A DNA stretch of 15,982 nucleotides from an uncultured Streptococcus sp. (GTDB lineage: Bacteria; Bacillota; Bacilli; Lactobacillales; Streptococcaceae), in NCBI GenBank assembly GCA_900755085.1, contig CAAEFF010000036.1, positions 1-15,982 on the forward strand. Direction: 5' to 3'. Shown here one piece after another: positions 1 to 6,150 of this stretch. Numbering within the stretch: the stretch's first letter is position 1; each line of letters opens with the position of its first letter. The notes under the pieces were generated by a model, which worked only from the letters and a program-made list of their open reading frames with translations, was not told where the DNA came from and did not search any database. Position numbers and translations under genes: made by a program.

Positions 1-13
1 GCCCTATGTTGAC

Positions 14-28
14 GGAAACTATGTTTCC
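14..28. repeat. short perfect stem-loop
   Basis: GGAAAC, a 3-base loop, then GTTTCC: a perfect 6-bp inverted repeat. It is the first of three consecutive stem-loops in the gene-free stretch 1-132. A short T-rich stretch follows on the plus strand, but it is too weak to call a terminator. Whatever gene lies to the left is outside the window. Confidence 0.4.
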
Positions 29-40
29 TTTATCTGCAAC

Positions 41-67
41 CTTCAACAGTCTCCCAGACTGTTGAAG
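41..67. terminator. perfect 11-bp stem-loop downstream of rgg
   Basis: CTTCAACAGTC (41-51) and GACTGTTGAAG (57-67) pair perfectly around a 5-base loop. It lies downstream of the minus-strand rgg gene, so it may end or protect that transcript. Neither side has a U-tract, so a classical intrinsic terminator is not supported. It may instead be part of a dispersed intergenic element. Confidence 0.35.
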
Positions 68-77
68 CTGTGCGGAG

Positions 78-125
78 GTGGGACGACGAAATCGAATTTT
101 AACGAATGACCGATTTCTGTCCCAC
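78..125. repeat. long imperfect inverted repeat after rgg
   Basis: GTGGGAC (78-84) pairs with GTCCCAC (119-125), and inside it GAAATCG (88-94) pairs with CGATTTC (111-117). A GAC/T internal asymmetry separates the two stems and the loop is 16 bases. It starts 8 bases beyond the rgg stop codon (133-135), on the 3' side of that minus-strand gene. No U-tract follows on either strand. From general familiarity, similar GTGGGACAGAAATCGG-like hairpins recur in streptococcal intergenic regions, but I cannot confirm that here. Confidence 0.45.
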
Positions 126-132
126 TCTCTTT

Positions 133-993
133 TCAGGATTCCTTGATAAGTTCTTGCATGCCCTGTTTGTAGTAGTCGGCACTAACCTTGCAATCAAGGA
201 TGGATAGAACCTGGATGGCCTGCTCCATCTTTTCTAGACCAGCTTCTTTTTCTCCCTTTCGATAAAGAAGTTCTCCTTTGGCATAGAGATAAACCGTACG
301 AAGGTAGGCTTCGTTTTCAGAGTAAAAGTGGTCCTTGATCAGCTGATCAAAATAAGATGCATCTTCAAATTCTTTTGAACTAATGGCCAGAAAAAAGCCA
401 TTGAGAAAAATAGAGTTGAGGGCAGGCAGAGAAGAGTCTAGGAGAAGCTTGAAATCATCTCTTTGGACCAACTCCTCTGTGTATTGTCGATAGAGCTGAC
501 TAGAGAAAAGTGGAGAGGTCAGTGAAAATAGGCTTAACTCAAAATTTCCCCAGACCATGACAGAGAAGAGATAGTCATAGAGGAAATCTAGTTCCTCTTG
601 GCTAGCGACCAACTCTACCTCAGGATAGTTGCCAAGCATTTGGGCCTTGAGAATAATGCTGGCTAAGAAGTCTTCTTTTTTGTGATCTTTCTGATAGGCT
701 AGCTGATAGCGTTGGTACAAGGCTTGATCATGTTCTAAGCTCATGTTTTCATAGTGTTCTTTCAACAAGTTGGGGATAAAAGAGTGCTGGTCGATCCCTG
801 CTAGATGAGAGAACTCACTGAGGCTGGTTTTGATCTGTTGAAGGGCCTGAAAAAAACGTTGCGTCGTCAGGTCATTTTCTCCTCTTTCAAATCGAGACAG
901 CATGGAGCGTGAAAATTCCCCACCTGTAGCTTCCTCTAAAGAGATGTGGCGACTTTCCCGTATTTGCCTAAAAACAGCTCCGATATCTTTCAT
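133..993 (-). CDS. Rgg/GadR/MutR-family transcriptional regulator
   Basis: The 286-residue length and layout fit the Rgg family. An XRE-type helix-turn-helix spans about residues 5-62 (the stretch SRSMLSRFERGEND holds the recognition helix). A long all-helical TPR-like domain to the C-terminus follows, which in this family binds short peptide pheromones. The protein should act in the cytoplasm as a DNA-binding regulator. The start at 993 is supported by a GAGGAG ribosome site 5-6 bases upstream, inside the end of the DUF2200 gene, and by an ATGA overlap with that gene's stop. The two are therefore probably co-transcribed and translationally coupled. I see no adjacent short hydrophobic peptide (SHP) gene within the window, so peptide partner and target are unknown. 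A stand-alone Rgg that senses no peptide is also possible. Confidence 0.85.
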   Translation of the reverse strand: MKDIGAVFRQIRESRHISLEEATGGEFSRSMLSRFERGENDLTTQRFFQALQQIKTSLSEFSHLAGIDQHSFIPNLLKEHYENMSLEHDQALYQRYQLAYQKDHKKEDFLASIILKAQMLGNYPEVELVASQEELDFLYDYLFSVMVWGNFELSLFSLTSPLFSSQLYRQYTEELVQRDDFKLLLDSSLPALNSIFLNGFFLAISSKEFEDASYFDQLIKDHFYSENEAYLRTVYLYAKGELLYRKGEKEAGLEKMEQAIQVLSILDCKVSADYYKQGMQELIKES

Positions 994-1358
994 CTTTTCT
1001 CCTCTTTTAGCTGGTATTTTTCAACCAATTGCTCAACGGTCTTTCCCTTGCTCAACCAATCGACCAGACGATCTAATCGACGAATTTCCTGCATCAAAGG
1101 ATCTTGAATTGTTTCAATTTGCACGCCACAAACTTTCCCAGTAATCAGTGTTCGATTGGGGTGATAGGCGGGAGCTTGGCGAAAGAAATCTCCATAGCTT
1201 CCGTCACGCTTTTTCCATTCTTGCAGTTCCGCCAGAGAATAGCCTGTTAATAGCGAGGTGATTTGGTCAAGGCTGGTCTCTTTTCCACCCTTTCGTAAGA
1301 CTTTTTGGAATAAAGCTGTATATACAGTTGAAAATGATAAATTGTAAACTCTTGCCAT
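990..1358 (-). CDS. DUF2200 family protein
   Basis: A small 122-residue protein resembling the DUF2200 family: it begins MARVYNLSFSTVY, has a central LLTGYSLAEL segment, the motif LITGKVCGVQIE, and the conserved end segment DPLMQEIRRLDRLVDWL. The function of the family is not known. An in-frame ATG at 1382 would add eight residues, but it sits directly next to a TATAAT box at 1384-1389, so it would be at or before the transcription start. The ATG at 1358 has an AAAGGA ribosome site at good distance and matches where family members begin, so I chose it. The gene overlaps rgg by four bases (ATGA), which suggests one operon and perhaps a shared role. It is transcribed away from yceD. Confidence 0.8.
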   Translation of the reverse strand: MARVYNLSFSTVYTALFQKVLRKGGKETSLDQITSLLTGYSLAELQEWKKRDGSYGDFFRQAPAYHPNRTLITGKVCGVQIETIQDPLMQEIRRLDRLVDWLSKGKTVEQLVEKYQLKEEKR

Positions 1359-1383
1359 CAGATTTCCTTTATCTTTTTTCATG

Positions 1384-1394
1384 ATTATAACAAA
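1384..1394 (-). promoter_or_regulatory. extended -10 promoter for DUF2200-rgg
   Basis: On the minus strand TTTGTTATAAT contains a perfect TATAAT (1384-1389) preceded by TG and one base, the extended -10 form favoured in streptococci. No good -35 is visible at 16-18 bases. The predicted start of transcription falls at or inside the ATG at 1382, which argues for translation from 1358. Confidence 0.6.
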
Positions 1395-1410
1395 TTTTTG
1401 AGGAGACTTC

Positions 1411-1440
1411 TTGGTTGAAGGGACAGCTTCATGATATACT
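1411..1440 (+). promoter_or_regulatory. promoter of yceD, divergent from DUF2200-rgg
   Basis: TGATATACT (1432-1440) is an extended -10 with hexamer TATACT at 1435-1440. TTGGTT (1411-1416) is a partial -35 at 18 bases. The -10 box of the divergent minus-strand promoter (1384-1389) is only about 22 bases from this -35, so the two polymerases would compete or share regulation. An open frame extends upstream to TTG 1415, but that codon lies within this promoter. Confidence 0.55.
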
Positions 1441-1471
1441 AATAGTATCTAGAAGATTTGAGGACAAAAGA

Positions 1472-2011
1472 ATGAACTTATACACACAAGAAATCCGTAA
1501 AAACCCTGAAGGACTAGCTTTTGATCAAGAGTTGGATTTGCTAAAGGAATTGCAAAAGCGTAATCCAGAAATTCTTGATTTAAAAGATGTCAAAGCGACA
1601 GGTCAAGTAACTTACGATACTGGTCTCTATGTCTTGGATTACCAATTGACCTACACCATCGTTCTGGCATCTAGCCGGAGCATGGAACCCGTTGAACTTC
1701 AAGAGAGCTATCCTGTGACAGAGGTGTTTGCTGAGGACGCACAGTCAGAGACAGATATCGAAGCTCTTGAGGAAGATCTGATCCTTCCCATTGAAGGGGG
1801 CAGAATTGATCTGAGTGAAAGCGTGGCAGATAACATCCTGCTCAATATTCCTCTCAAGGTTCTCACACCAGAAGAAGAGGATGGACAAGGTTTTATCGAA
1901 GGCAATGATTGGAAAATCCTATCCGAAGAAGAATACCAAGCCGCTCAAGCGATCAAGAAAGAAGAAAACAGTCCTTTTGCAGGTCTTCAAGGAATATTTG
2001 ACGAAGAATAA
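1472..2011 (+). CDS. yceD: YceD/DUF177 family protein
   Basis: A 179-residue acidic protein of the DUF177 family; E. coli YceD is linked to accumulation of 23S rRNA, and plant relatives act in plastid 23S rRNA processing. The segment TIVLASSRSMEPVELQ matches the family core, in which many members carry a cysteine pair (CxRC-LEPVE). Here both positions are serine, so a metal-type Cys site is absent. The start ATG 1472 has GAGGAC upstream and lies about 30 bases after the promoter -10; the open frame continues upstream to TTG 1415, but that is in the promoter. In many bacteria this gene precedes rpmF, whereas here it is alone, bounded by a divergent operon and a terminator. The rRNA role is inferred from the family. 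Confidence 0.8.
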   Translation: MNLYTQEIRKNPEGLAFDQELDLLKELQKRNPEILDLKDVKATGQVTYDTGLYVLDYQLTYTIVLASSRSMEPVELQESYPVTEVFAEDAQSETDIEALEEDLILPIEGGRIDLSESVADNILLNIPLKVLTPEEEDGQGFIEGNDWKILSEEEYQAAQAIKKEENSPFAGLQGIFDEE

Positions 2012-2042
2012 GCTAGAGATTGTATTCGATAAATTTAGACAT

Positions 2043-2079
2043 AAATACAGGTCTTTTCTTTGAGGAAAGGCCTTATTTT
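2043..2079 (+). terminator. terminator of yceD
   Basis: AAATA, a bulged C, then AGGTCTTTTC pair with the 3' arm GAGGAAAGGCCT and TATTT around a TTTGA-type loop, followed by T-rich sequence. Two G-T pairs and one bulge make it imperfect but long. It overlaps the -35 region of the next promoter. Confidence 0.6.
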
Positions 2080-2087
2080 GATATACT
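2060..2087 (+). promoter_or_regulatory. promoter of the flotillin gene
   Basis: TGATATACT (2079-2087) is an extended -10 with TATACT at 2082-2087. TTGAGG (2060-2065) is a 4/6 -35 at 16 bases. The -35 lies in the loop and 3' arm of the preceding terminator. Confidence 0.6.
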
Positions 2088-2103
2088 AGGATTAATAAAC
2101 AAC

Positions 2104-2118
2104 AGAGGGGAGACCTCT
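2104..2118 (+). other. 5'UTR hairpin before flotillin
   Basis: AGAGG, a 5-base loop GGAGA, then CCTCT form a small perfect stem in the predicted untranslated leader, followed by the AAGGAG ribosome site at 2123-2128. The loop GGAGA is itself Shine-Dalgarno-like. Function unknown. Confidence 0.35.
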
Positions 2119-2135
2119 AAAAAAGGAGAAAAAGT

Positions 2136-3614
2136 ATGGATACTTTATTTATTCCAGGTTGGTTGATTACTTTTGTAATCGTAGCCATTCTTGTATTGAT
2201 CTTGTTGGTCAAAGGGTATGTCAACGCTAAACCCAACGAAGTCGTGGTCATTACAGGTCTTCGGAAACAACGTCACTTGCGTGGGAAAGCTGGCTTTATG
2301 ATTCCCTTTGTCGAACAACGCTCTTATCTTGATATTGAGCAATTCTCGACAGATGTTCGGACGTCAGAAGCAGTTCCAACACTGGACTTCATTAACGTCC
2401 GTGCTGATGCAGCTGTTAAATTAAAAATCGGTACAACCGATGAAATGATTGCCCGGGCTGCAGAAAACTTTTTGAACTGGAATACGACAGATATTTCCAA
2501 TTCTGTCCAAGATGTCTTAGAAGGAAACTTGCGGGAAGTGATCGGTCAGATGGAGCTCCGTAAGATGGTCAATGACCGTCAAGAGTTTGCCTCAAAAGTG
2601 CAGGACAACGTAGCACCAGACTTGGCCAAAATGGGTCTAGAAGTCATCGCCTTTACGGTTCAATCCTTCTCTGATGAAGGGGGAGTCATCGACAACCTCG
2701 GGATTGAAAATGTTGAAACCATTAAGAAAGATGCCTTGATTGCCAAAGCCAAAGCAGAACGCGAACGCAAGGAAGTCGAAGCAGAACAAGATAAATTGGC
2801 TAACGACAAACGTGTTGCAGCCGATCTTGAAATTGCGCAAAAACAAAACGAATTAAAACTCAAACAAGCAGCCCTCAAGCAAGAAGCAGATATTGCCCAA
2901 GCAAAAGCAGATGCCGCTAAAGGGATTGAGGCAGAAGTGCAACGTCGTGAACAAGAGCGCGTGGCAGCCGAAGCCAATATCATGAAGCAAGAAAAAGAAG
3001 CGGAAGTCAAAGAGCGCGAAGTTAAGGTCCGTGAGCAAGAATTGGATGCTAACATCCGCAAACAAGCTGAAGCTGAAAAATATGCGCGTCAACAAGCTGC
3101 AGAAGCAGAATTGATCGAACGCCAACGTAAGGCGGAAGCAGAACTCTTCGAAACACAAAAAGAAGCCGAAGCTCGGAAGGCTCAAGCCGAAGCTGAGAAA
3201 TTTGCTCAATTGCAAGAGGCCGAAGCTATCGAAGCCAAAGGTCGTGCCGAGGCCGAAGCCATTCGTTTGAAACTGGAAGCTGAAGCCAAAGGTTTGGACC
3301 AAAAGGCCGAAGCGATGAAGAAAATGCAAGAAGCTGCCATTACTGAAATGGTCGTTGACAAGTTGCCTGAAATTGCGCGTGCTGTCGCAGAACCATTAAC
3401 CAAGGTAGATAAGATCACGATGTACGGGGAAGGCAATGCCTCTAAGATGGTGGGCGATATTATGCAAAGTATCGACCAAGTCTCTCAAGGAGCTGGATTT
3501 GATATTCGTCAATTGCTAGCAGGAGCTCTTGGGGTCAATATGACAGTCAACAAACTCAAAGAAGGAGAACATCCGGTCATTGAAGCGGATGAATTAGCTT
3601 CAAAAGAAGATTAA
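2136..3614 (+). CDS. flotillin family (SPFH-domain) membrane scaffold protein
   Basis: This 492-residue protein has flotillin architecture: an N-terminal membrane anchor (about residues 9-26), an SPFH/band-7 domain (about 32-190, including TGLRKQRHLRGKAG and the SVQDVLEGNLREVIG segment), then a long charged coiled coil (about 195-400) rich in EAEA/AEAE repeats, and a less charged tail with GAGFDIRQLLAGALG. Family members (B. subtilis FloT/YuaG) oligomerise on the inner face of the membrane and organise protein complexes and fluidity. The start ATG 2136 follows AAGGAG by 7 bases. Bacterial floT is often paired with an NfeD-family gene; none is adjacent here. The gene has its own promoter and terminator, so it is probably monocistronic. 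Family assignment is secure; a specific role in this cell is not visible. Confidence 0.93.
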   Translation: MDTLFIPGWLITFVIVAILVLILLVKGYVNAKPNEVVVITGLRKQRHLRGKAGFMIPFVEQRSYLDIEQFSTDVRTSEAVPTLDFINVRADAAVKLKIGTTDEMIARAAENFLNWNTTDISNSVQDVLEGNLREVIGQMELRKMVNDRQEFASKVQDNVAPDLAKMGLEVIAFTVQSFSDEGGVIDNLGIENVETIKKDALIAKAKAERERKEVEAEQDKLANDKRVAADLEIAQKQNELKLKQAALKQEADIAQAKADAAKGIEAEVQRREQERVAAEANIMKQEKEAEVKEREVKVREQELDANIRKQAEAEKYARQQAAEAELIERQRKAEAELFETQKEAEARKAQAEAEKFAQLQEAEAIEAKGRAEAEAIRLKLEAEAKGLDQKAEAMKKMQEAAITEMVVDKLPEIARAVAEPLTKVDKITMYGEGNASKMVGDIMQSIDQVSQGAGFDIRQLLAGALGVNMTVNKLKEGEHPVIEADELASKED

Positions 3615-3628
3615 TGCCATTCATAAGG

Positions 3629-3666
3629 AAGTGTCTGAGAACTGTTTCTCGGGCACTTTTGTTTTT
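3629..3666 (+). terminator. terminator of the flotillin gene
   Basis: AAGTGTCTGAGAA (3629-3641) pairs over 13 positions (with G-T pairs) with TTCTCGGGCACTT (3646-3658) around CTGT. TTTTG and TTTTT follow. A good rho-independent terminator 14 bases after the stop codon. Confidence 0.85.
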
Positions 3667-3688
3667 AAGATCAAATGATTTGTAGGAA

Positions 3689-3707
3689 CTTCTCCTTCTT
3701 GGAGAAG
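3689..3707. other. perfect 7-bp stem-loop upstream of the gnd promoter
   Basis: CTTCTCC (3689-3695), loop TTCTT, GGAGAAG (3701-3707). No T-tract follows, and it lies between the flotillin terminator and the gnd promoter. It could be an operator or a chance inverted repeat. Confidence 0.3.
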
Positions 3708-3720
3708 GCGGGAAGCTATT

Positions 3721-3755
3721 TTCTGCTTTCTTTTGAGGAGGAAAAATGGTAAAAT
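3721..3755 (+). promoter_or_regulatory. promoter of gnd
   Basis: TGGTAAAAT (3747-3755) is an extended -10. The -35 position (3727-3732, TTTCTT) is poor. The block TTCTGCTTTCTTT at 3721-3733 recurs at the same 26-base distance from the TGGTAAAAT box before nrdR (9344 onward). The open frame extends upstream to a TTG at 3733 inside this promoter, so that start is unlikely. Confidence 0.55.
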
Positions 3756-3783
3756 AAGGGCAAACTATAAAGAGGAGTGTCAC

Positions 3784-5208
3784 ATGACAAAAGCTAACTT
3801 TGGTGTTGTTGGTATGGCCGTAATGGGTCGTAACCTTGCCTTAAATATTGAATCTCGTGGCTATACAGTTGCCATTTTTAACCGTAGTAAAGAAAAAACA
3901 GAAGACGTTATTGCTTGCCATCCAGATAAAAACTTCGTGCCAAGCTATGATATCGAAAGCTTCGTAAACTCTATTGAAAAACCACGTCGGATTATGCTTA
4001 TGGTTCAAGCTGGACCTGGTACAGATGCAACGATCCAAGCCCTTCTTCCACACTTGGATAAAGGGGATATCTTGATCGACGGAGGAAATACTTTCTACAA
4101 AGATACTATCCGTCGTAATGAAGAATTGGCTAACTCAGGGATCAACTTCATCGGTACTGGTGTCTCTGGTGGGGAAAAAGGTGCCCTTGAAGGACCATCT
4201 ATCATGCCTGGTGGACAAAAAGAAGCCTATGACTTGGTAGCAGATGTTCTTGAAGAAATCTCAGCTAAAGCACCAGAAGATGGCAAACCATGTGTGACCT
4301 ACATCGGTCCTGATGGAGCTGGTCACTACGTGAAAATGGTCCACAATGGGATTGAGTATGGAGATATGCAATTGATCGCAGAAAGCTACGATTTGATGCA
4401 ACACTTGCTTGGCCTTTCTGCAGAAGATATGTCTGAAATCTTTACTGAGTGGAACAAGGGTGAATTGGACAGCTACTTGATCCAAATCACTGCTGATATC
4501 TTGAAACGCAAAGACGACGAAGGTCAAGATGGACCAATCGTAGACTACATCTTAGATGCTGCAGGTAACAAAGGAACTGGTAAATGGACTAGTCAATCAG
4601 CACTTGACCTTGGTGTTCCATTGTCACTGATTACAGAGTCAGTATTTGCCCGTTACATCTCTGCCTACAAAGAAGAACGCGTTCACGCTAGCAAGGTGCT
4701 TCCAAAACCAGCTGCTTTCAAATTTGAAGGAGACAAGGCTGAGTTGATTGAAAAGATCCGTCAAGCCCTTTACTTCTCAAAAATCATTTCTTACGCACAA
4801 GGTTTTGCGCAATTGCGTGTCGCTTCTAAAGAAAACAACTGGAACCTGCCATTTGCGGACATCGCATCTATCTGGCGCGATGGCTGTATCATCCGTTCCC
4901 GTTTCTTGCAAAAGATCACAGATGCTTACAACCGTGATGCAGATCTTGCTAACCTTCTTTTGGATGAGTACTTCTTGGATGTTACTGCTAAGTACCAACA
5001 ATCCGTTCGTGATATCGTAGCTCTTGCTGTTCAAGCAGGTGTACCCGTACCAACCTTCTCAGCAGCCATTACTTACTTCGATAGCTACCGTTCAGCGGAT
5101 CTTCCAGCAAACTTGATTCAAGCACAACGTGACTACTTTGGTGCTCACACATACCAACGTAAAGACAAAGAAGGTACTTTCCACTATTCTTGGTACGACG
5201 AAAAATAA
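3784..5208 (+). CDS. gnd: 6-phosphogluconate dehydrogenase (decarboxylating)
   Basis: It converts 6-phosphogluconate plus NADP+ to ribulose 5-phosphate, CO2 and NADPH in the oxidative pentose phosphate pathway, in the cytoplasm, normally as a dimer. The 474-residue length is normal. Visible are the N-terminal nucleotide-binding motif GVVGMAVMG (residues 7-15), IDGGNTFYKDT, the substrate loop GVSGGEKGALEGPSIMPGG, and the catalytic pair Lys184 (HYVKMVHNGIEY) and Glu191. The start ATG 3784 has AGGAG six bases upstream and gives the expected N-terminus. It has its own extended -10 promoter. The stop is only nine bases before ritR, so the two are almost surely one transcript, the same order known in pneumococcus. 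This places an NADPH-producing enzyme with a redox-type regulator. Confidence 0.98.
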   Translation: MTKANFGVVGMAVMGRNLALNIESRGYTVAIFNRSKEKTEDVIACHPDKNFVPSYDIESFVNSIEKPRRIMLMVQAGPGTDATIQALLPHLDKGDILIDGGNTFYKDTIRRNEELANSGINFIGTGVSGGEKGALEGPSIMPGGQKEAYDLVADVLEEISAKAPEDGKPCVTYIGPDGAGHYVKMVHNGIEYGDMQLIAESYDLMQHLLGLSAEDMSEIFTEWNKGELDSYLIQITADILKRKDDEGQDGPIVDYILDAAGNKGTGKWTSQSALDLGVPLSLITESVFARYISAYKEERVHASKVLPKPAAFKFEGDKAELIEKIRQALYFSKIISYAQGFAQLRVASKENNWNLPFADIASIWRDGCIIRSRFLQKITDAYNRDADLANLLLDEYFLDVTAKYQQSVRDIVALAVQAGVPVPTFSAAITYFDSYRSADLPANLIQAQRDYFGAHTYQRKDKEGTFHYSWYDEK

Positions 5209-5217
5209 TCTTGCCCT

Positions 5218-5916
5218 ATGGTCAAACGAGTTCTACTAGTAGAAAATGAGAAGCAAATCGCTCGCTTCATTGATTTGGAACTTCAAAAAGAAGGGTATCA
5301 AGTTGATGTTGTCGAGGATGGAAAAGCGGGTCTGGCTTTGATTGCTGCGACTAAATATGATCTGATCTTGTTTAATTACGATCTGTCAGATCTGTCTGGT
5401 GAAACATTCGCAGAGGAAATCAGTCAGATCCGCCCAGCTTCTGTTTTGATTGTGTTGGATAGCCGCGAAAAAATTGCTGAGCACAAAGAGAGTATTCAGC
5501 GCTTTGCCGTTTCCTATATGGTCAAACCTTTTGTGATCAGTGATTTGGTAGATAAAATCACAGCTATTTTTAGAGGACGTGATTATATTGACCAACATTG
5601 CAGCCAGATGAAGATTCCAACTGCTTACCGCAATTTGCGCATTGATGTGGAACACCATACCGTCTATCGTGGGAAGGACATGATTAGTTTGACCCGCAGG
5701 GAATATGACCTCCTAGCGACTCTGATGGGAAGCAAGGGAGTGGTGACACGAGATCAGTTGTTGGAGAGTGTCTGGAAGTACGAGAGTACGGGTGAGACCA
5801 ATATTGTCGACGTCTATATCCGTTATCTTCGTGGGAAAATTGATCTACCCGGTCAAAAAAGCTATATAAAGACTGTTCGTGGGATTGGCTATGCCATGCA
5901 AGATGCATTAGAATAA
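5218..5916 (+). CDS. ritR: RitR-type orphan response regulator (OmpR fold, no phosphoacceptor Asp)
   Basis: A 232-residue protein with a receiver domain (about 1-118) and an OmpR/PhoB winged-helix DNA-binding domain (about 135-230; the RREYDLLATLMGS and NIVDVYIRYLRGK segments and KTVRGIGYAM end). The phosphoacceptor position reads ILFNYD, giving Asn53 instead of Asp. The acidic pocket is Glu9-Asn10, the switch Ser/Thr position (81) is Asp, while Lys103 is kept. Cys128 (DQHCS) lies in the linker helix. These are hallmarks of pneumococcal RitR, known as a repressor of iron uptake that responds to oxidation through Cys128 rather than to phosphorylation. No histidine kinase is nearby. There is no clear ribosome site before ATG 5218, so translation is likely coupled to gnd. 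Function is inferred from the orthologue. Confidence 0.93.
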   Translation: MVKRVLLVENEKQIARFIDLELQKEGYQVDVVEDGKAGLALIAATKYDLILFNYDLSDLSGETFAEEISQIRPASVLIVLDSREKIAEHKESIQRFAVSYMVKPFVISDLVDKITAIFRGRDYIDQHCSQMKIPTAYRNLRIDVEHHTVYRGKDMISLTRREYDLLATLMGSKGVVTRDQLLESVWKYESTGETNIVDVYIRYLRGKIDLPGQKSYIKTVRGIGYAMQDALE

Positions 5917-5951
5917 AAACATTCGAACCCTTAGAGGGTTCGAATGTTTTT
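5916..5951 (+). terminator. terminator of gnd-ritR
   Basis: A perfect 15-bp stem (5916-5930 with 5936-5950, arms around CATTCGAACCC/GGGTTCGAATG) with a 5-base loop TTAGA, A4 before and T5 after. The symmetry makes it potentially bidirectional. It begins at the last base of the ritR stop codon. Confidence 0.92.
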
Positions 5952-5960
5952 ATGTCTCAA

Positions 5961-5975
5961 GGGAAACGTTTGCGT
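5961..5975. promoter_or_regulatory. upstream LacI-family/CcpA-like operator of the PTS gene
   Basis: Contains AAACGTTTGCG, the exact reverse complement of CGCAAACGTTT in the downstream operator (6102-6112). The centre AAACGTTT matches the core of catabolite-responsive elements and of other LacI-family operators such as MalR. It lies about 130 bases upstream of the predicted transcription start. Confidence 0.5.
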
Positions 5976-6059
5976 TAGGAAAGAATAGGTTTTAAAAAGG
6001 ATTCAGCCTAAAAAAGAGTGAAAAAAAGATAAAATTTGGAGAAAAAATGAATGTAAGGC

Positions 6060-6087
6060 TTTACAAAAATTTAAAATATGGTATACT
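6060..6087 (+). promoter_or_regulatory. promoter of the PTS gene
   Basis: TTTACA (6060-6065) and TATACT (6082-6087) are 16 bases apart, and TGG precedes the -10, giving an extended -10. The region before it (about 6010-6050) is A-rich, like an UP element. This is the strongest-looking promoter in the window. Predicted start of transcription is near 6094. Confidence 0.8.
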
Positions 6088-6100
6088 AGAAACAAATTAA

Positions 6101-6115
6101 GCGCAAACGTTTTCT
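6101..6115 (+). promoter_or_regulatory. cre / LacI-family operator just after the transcription start
   Basis: GCGCAAACGTTTTCT matches the cre consensus TGnAARCGnWWWC at most positions, around AAACGTTT. It sits about 8-20 bases after the predicted transcription start, where CcpA or a LacI-type repressor would block early elongation. Either CcpA or a MalR-like repressor could use it; the sequence cannot decide. Confidence 0.65.
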
Positions 6116-6126
6116 CAAAAACAAAG

Positions 6127-6146
6127 CCTTAAGCAATATAAGGAGG
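6127..6146 (+). promoter_or_regulatory. ribosome site partly inside a small hairpin
   Basis: CCTTA (6127-6131) can pair with TAAGG (6139-6143), which includes the first half of the strong AAGGAGG ribosome site (6140-6146) before ATG 6151. Only 5 bp with a 7-base loop, so a mild effect at most. Confidence 0.3.
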
Positions 6147-6150
6147 TTGA

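Noticed and set aside
6..65. Open frame of 19 codons at the left edge as a possible peptide pheromone gene for Rgg
   Set aside because: No ribosome site, composition is not that of a hydrophobic SHP, and it overlaps the 41-67 stem-loop.
902..1144. Plus-strand open frame of 80 codons across the DUF2200-rgg junction
   Set aside because: Antisense to two genes with clear family features and coupled starts; no ribosome site.
2660..3329. Long minus-strand open frames opposite the flotillin coiled coil, rich in Ser/Ala or Phe
   Set aside because: They arise from the repetitive GAAGCAGAA-type codons of the coiled coil read in reverse.
6055..6130. AAGGCTTT (6055-6062) and AAAGCCTT (6123-6130) as an 8-base inverted repeat around the PTS promoter
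   Set aside because: One arm lies upstream of the transcription start, so it cannot form in RNA, and 8 bases at this distance is easily chance.
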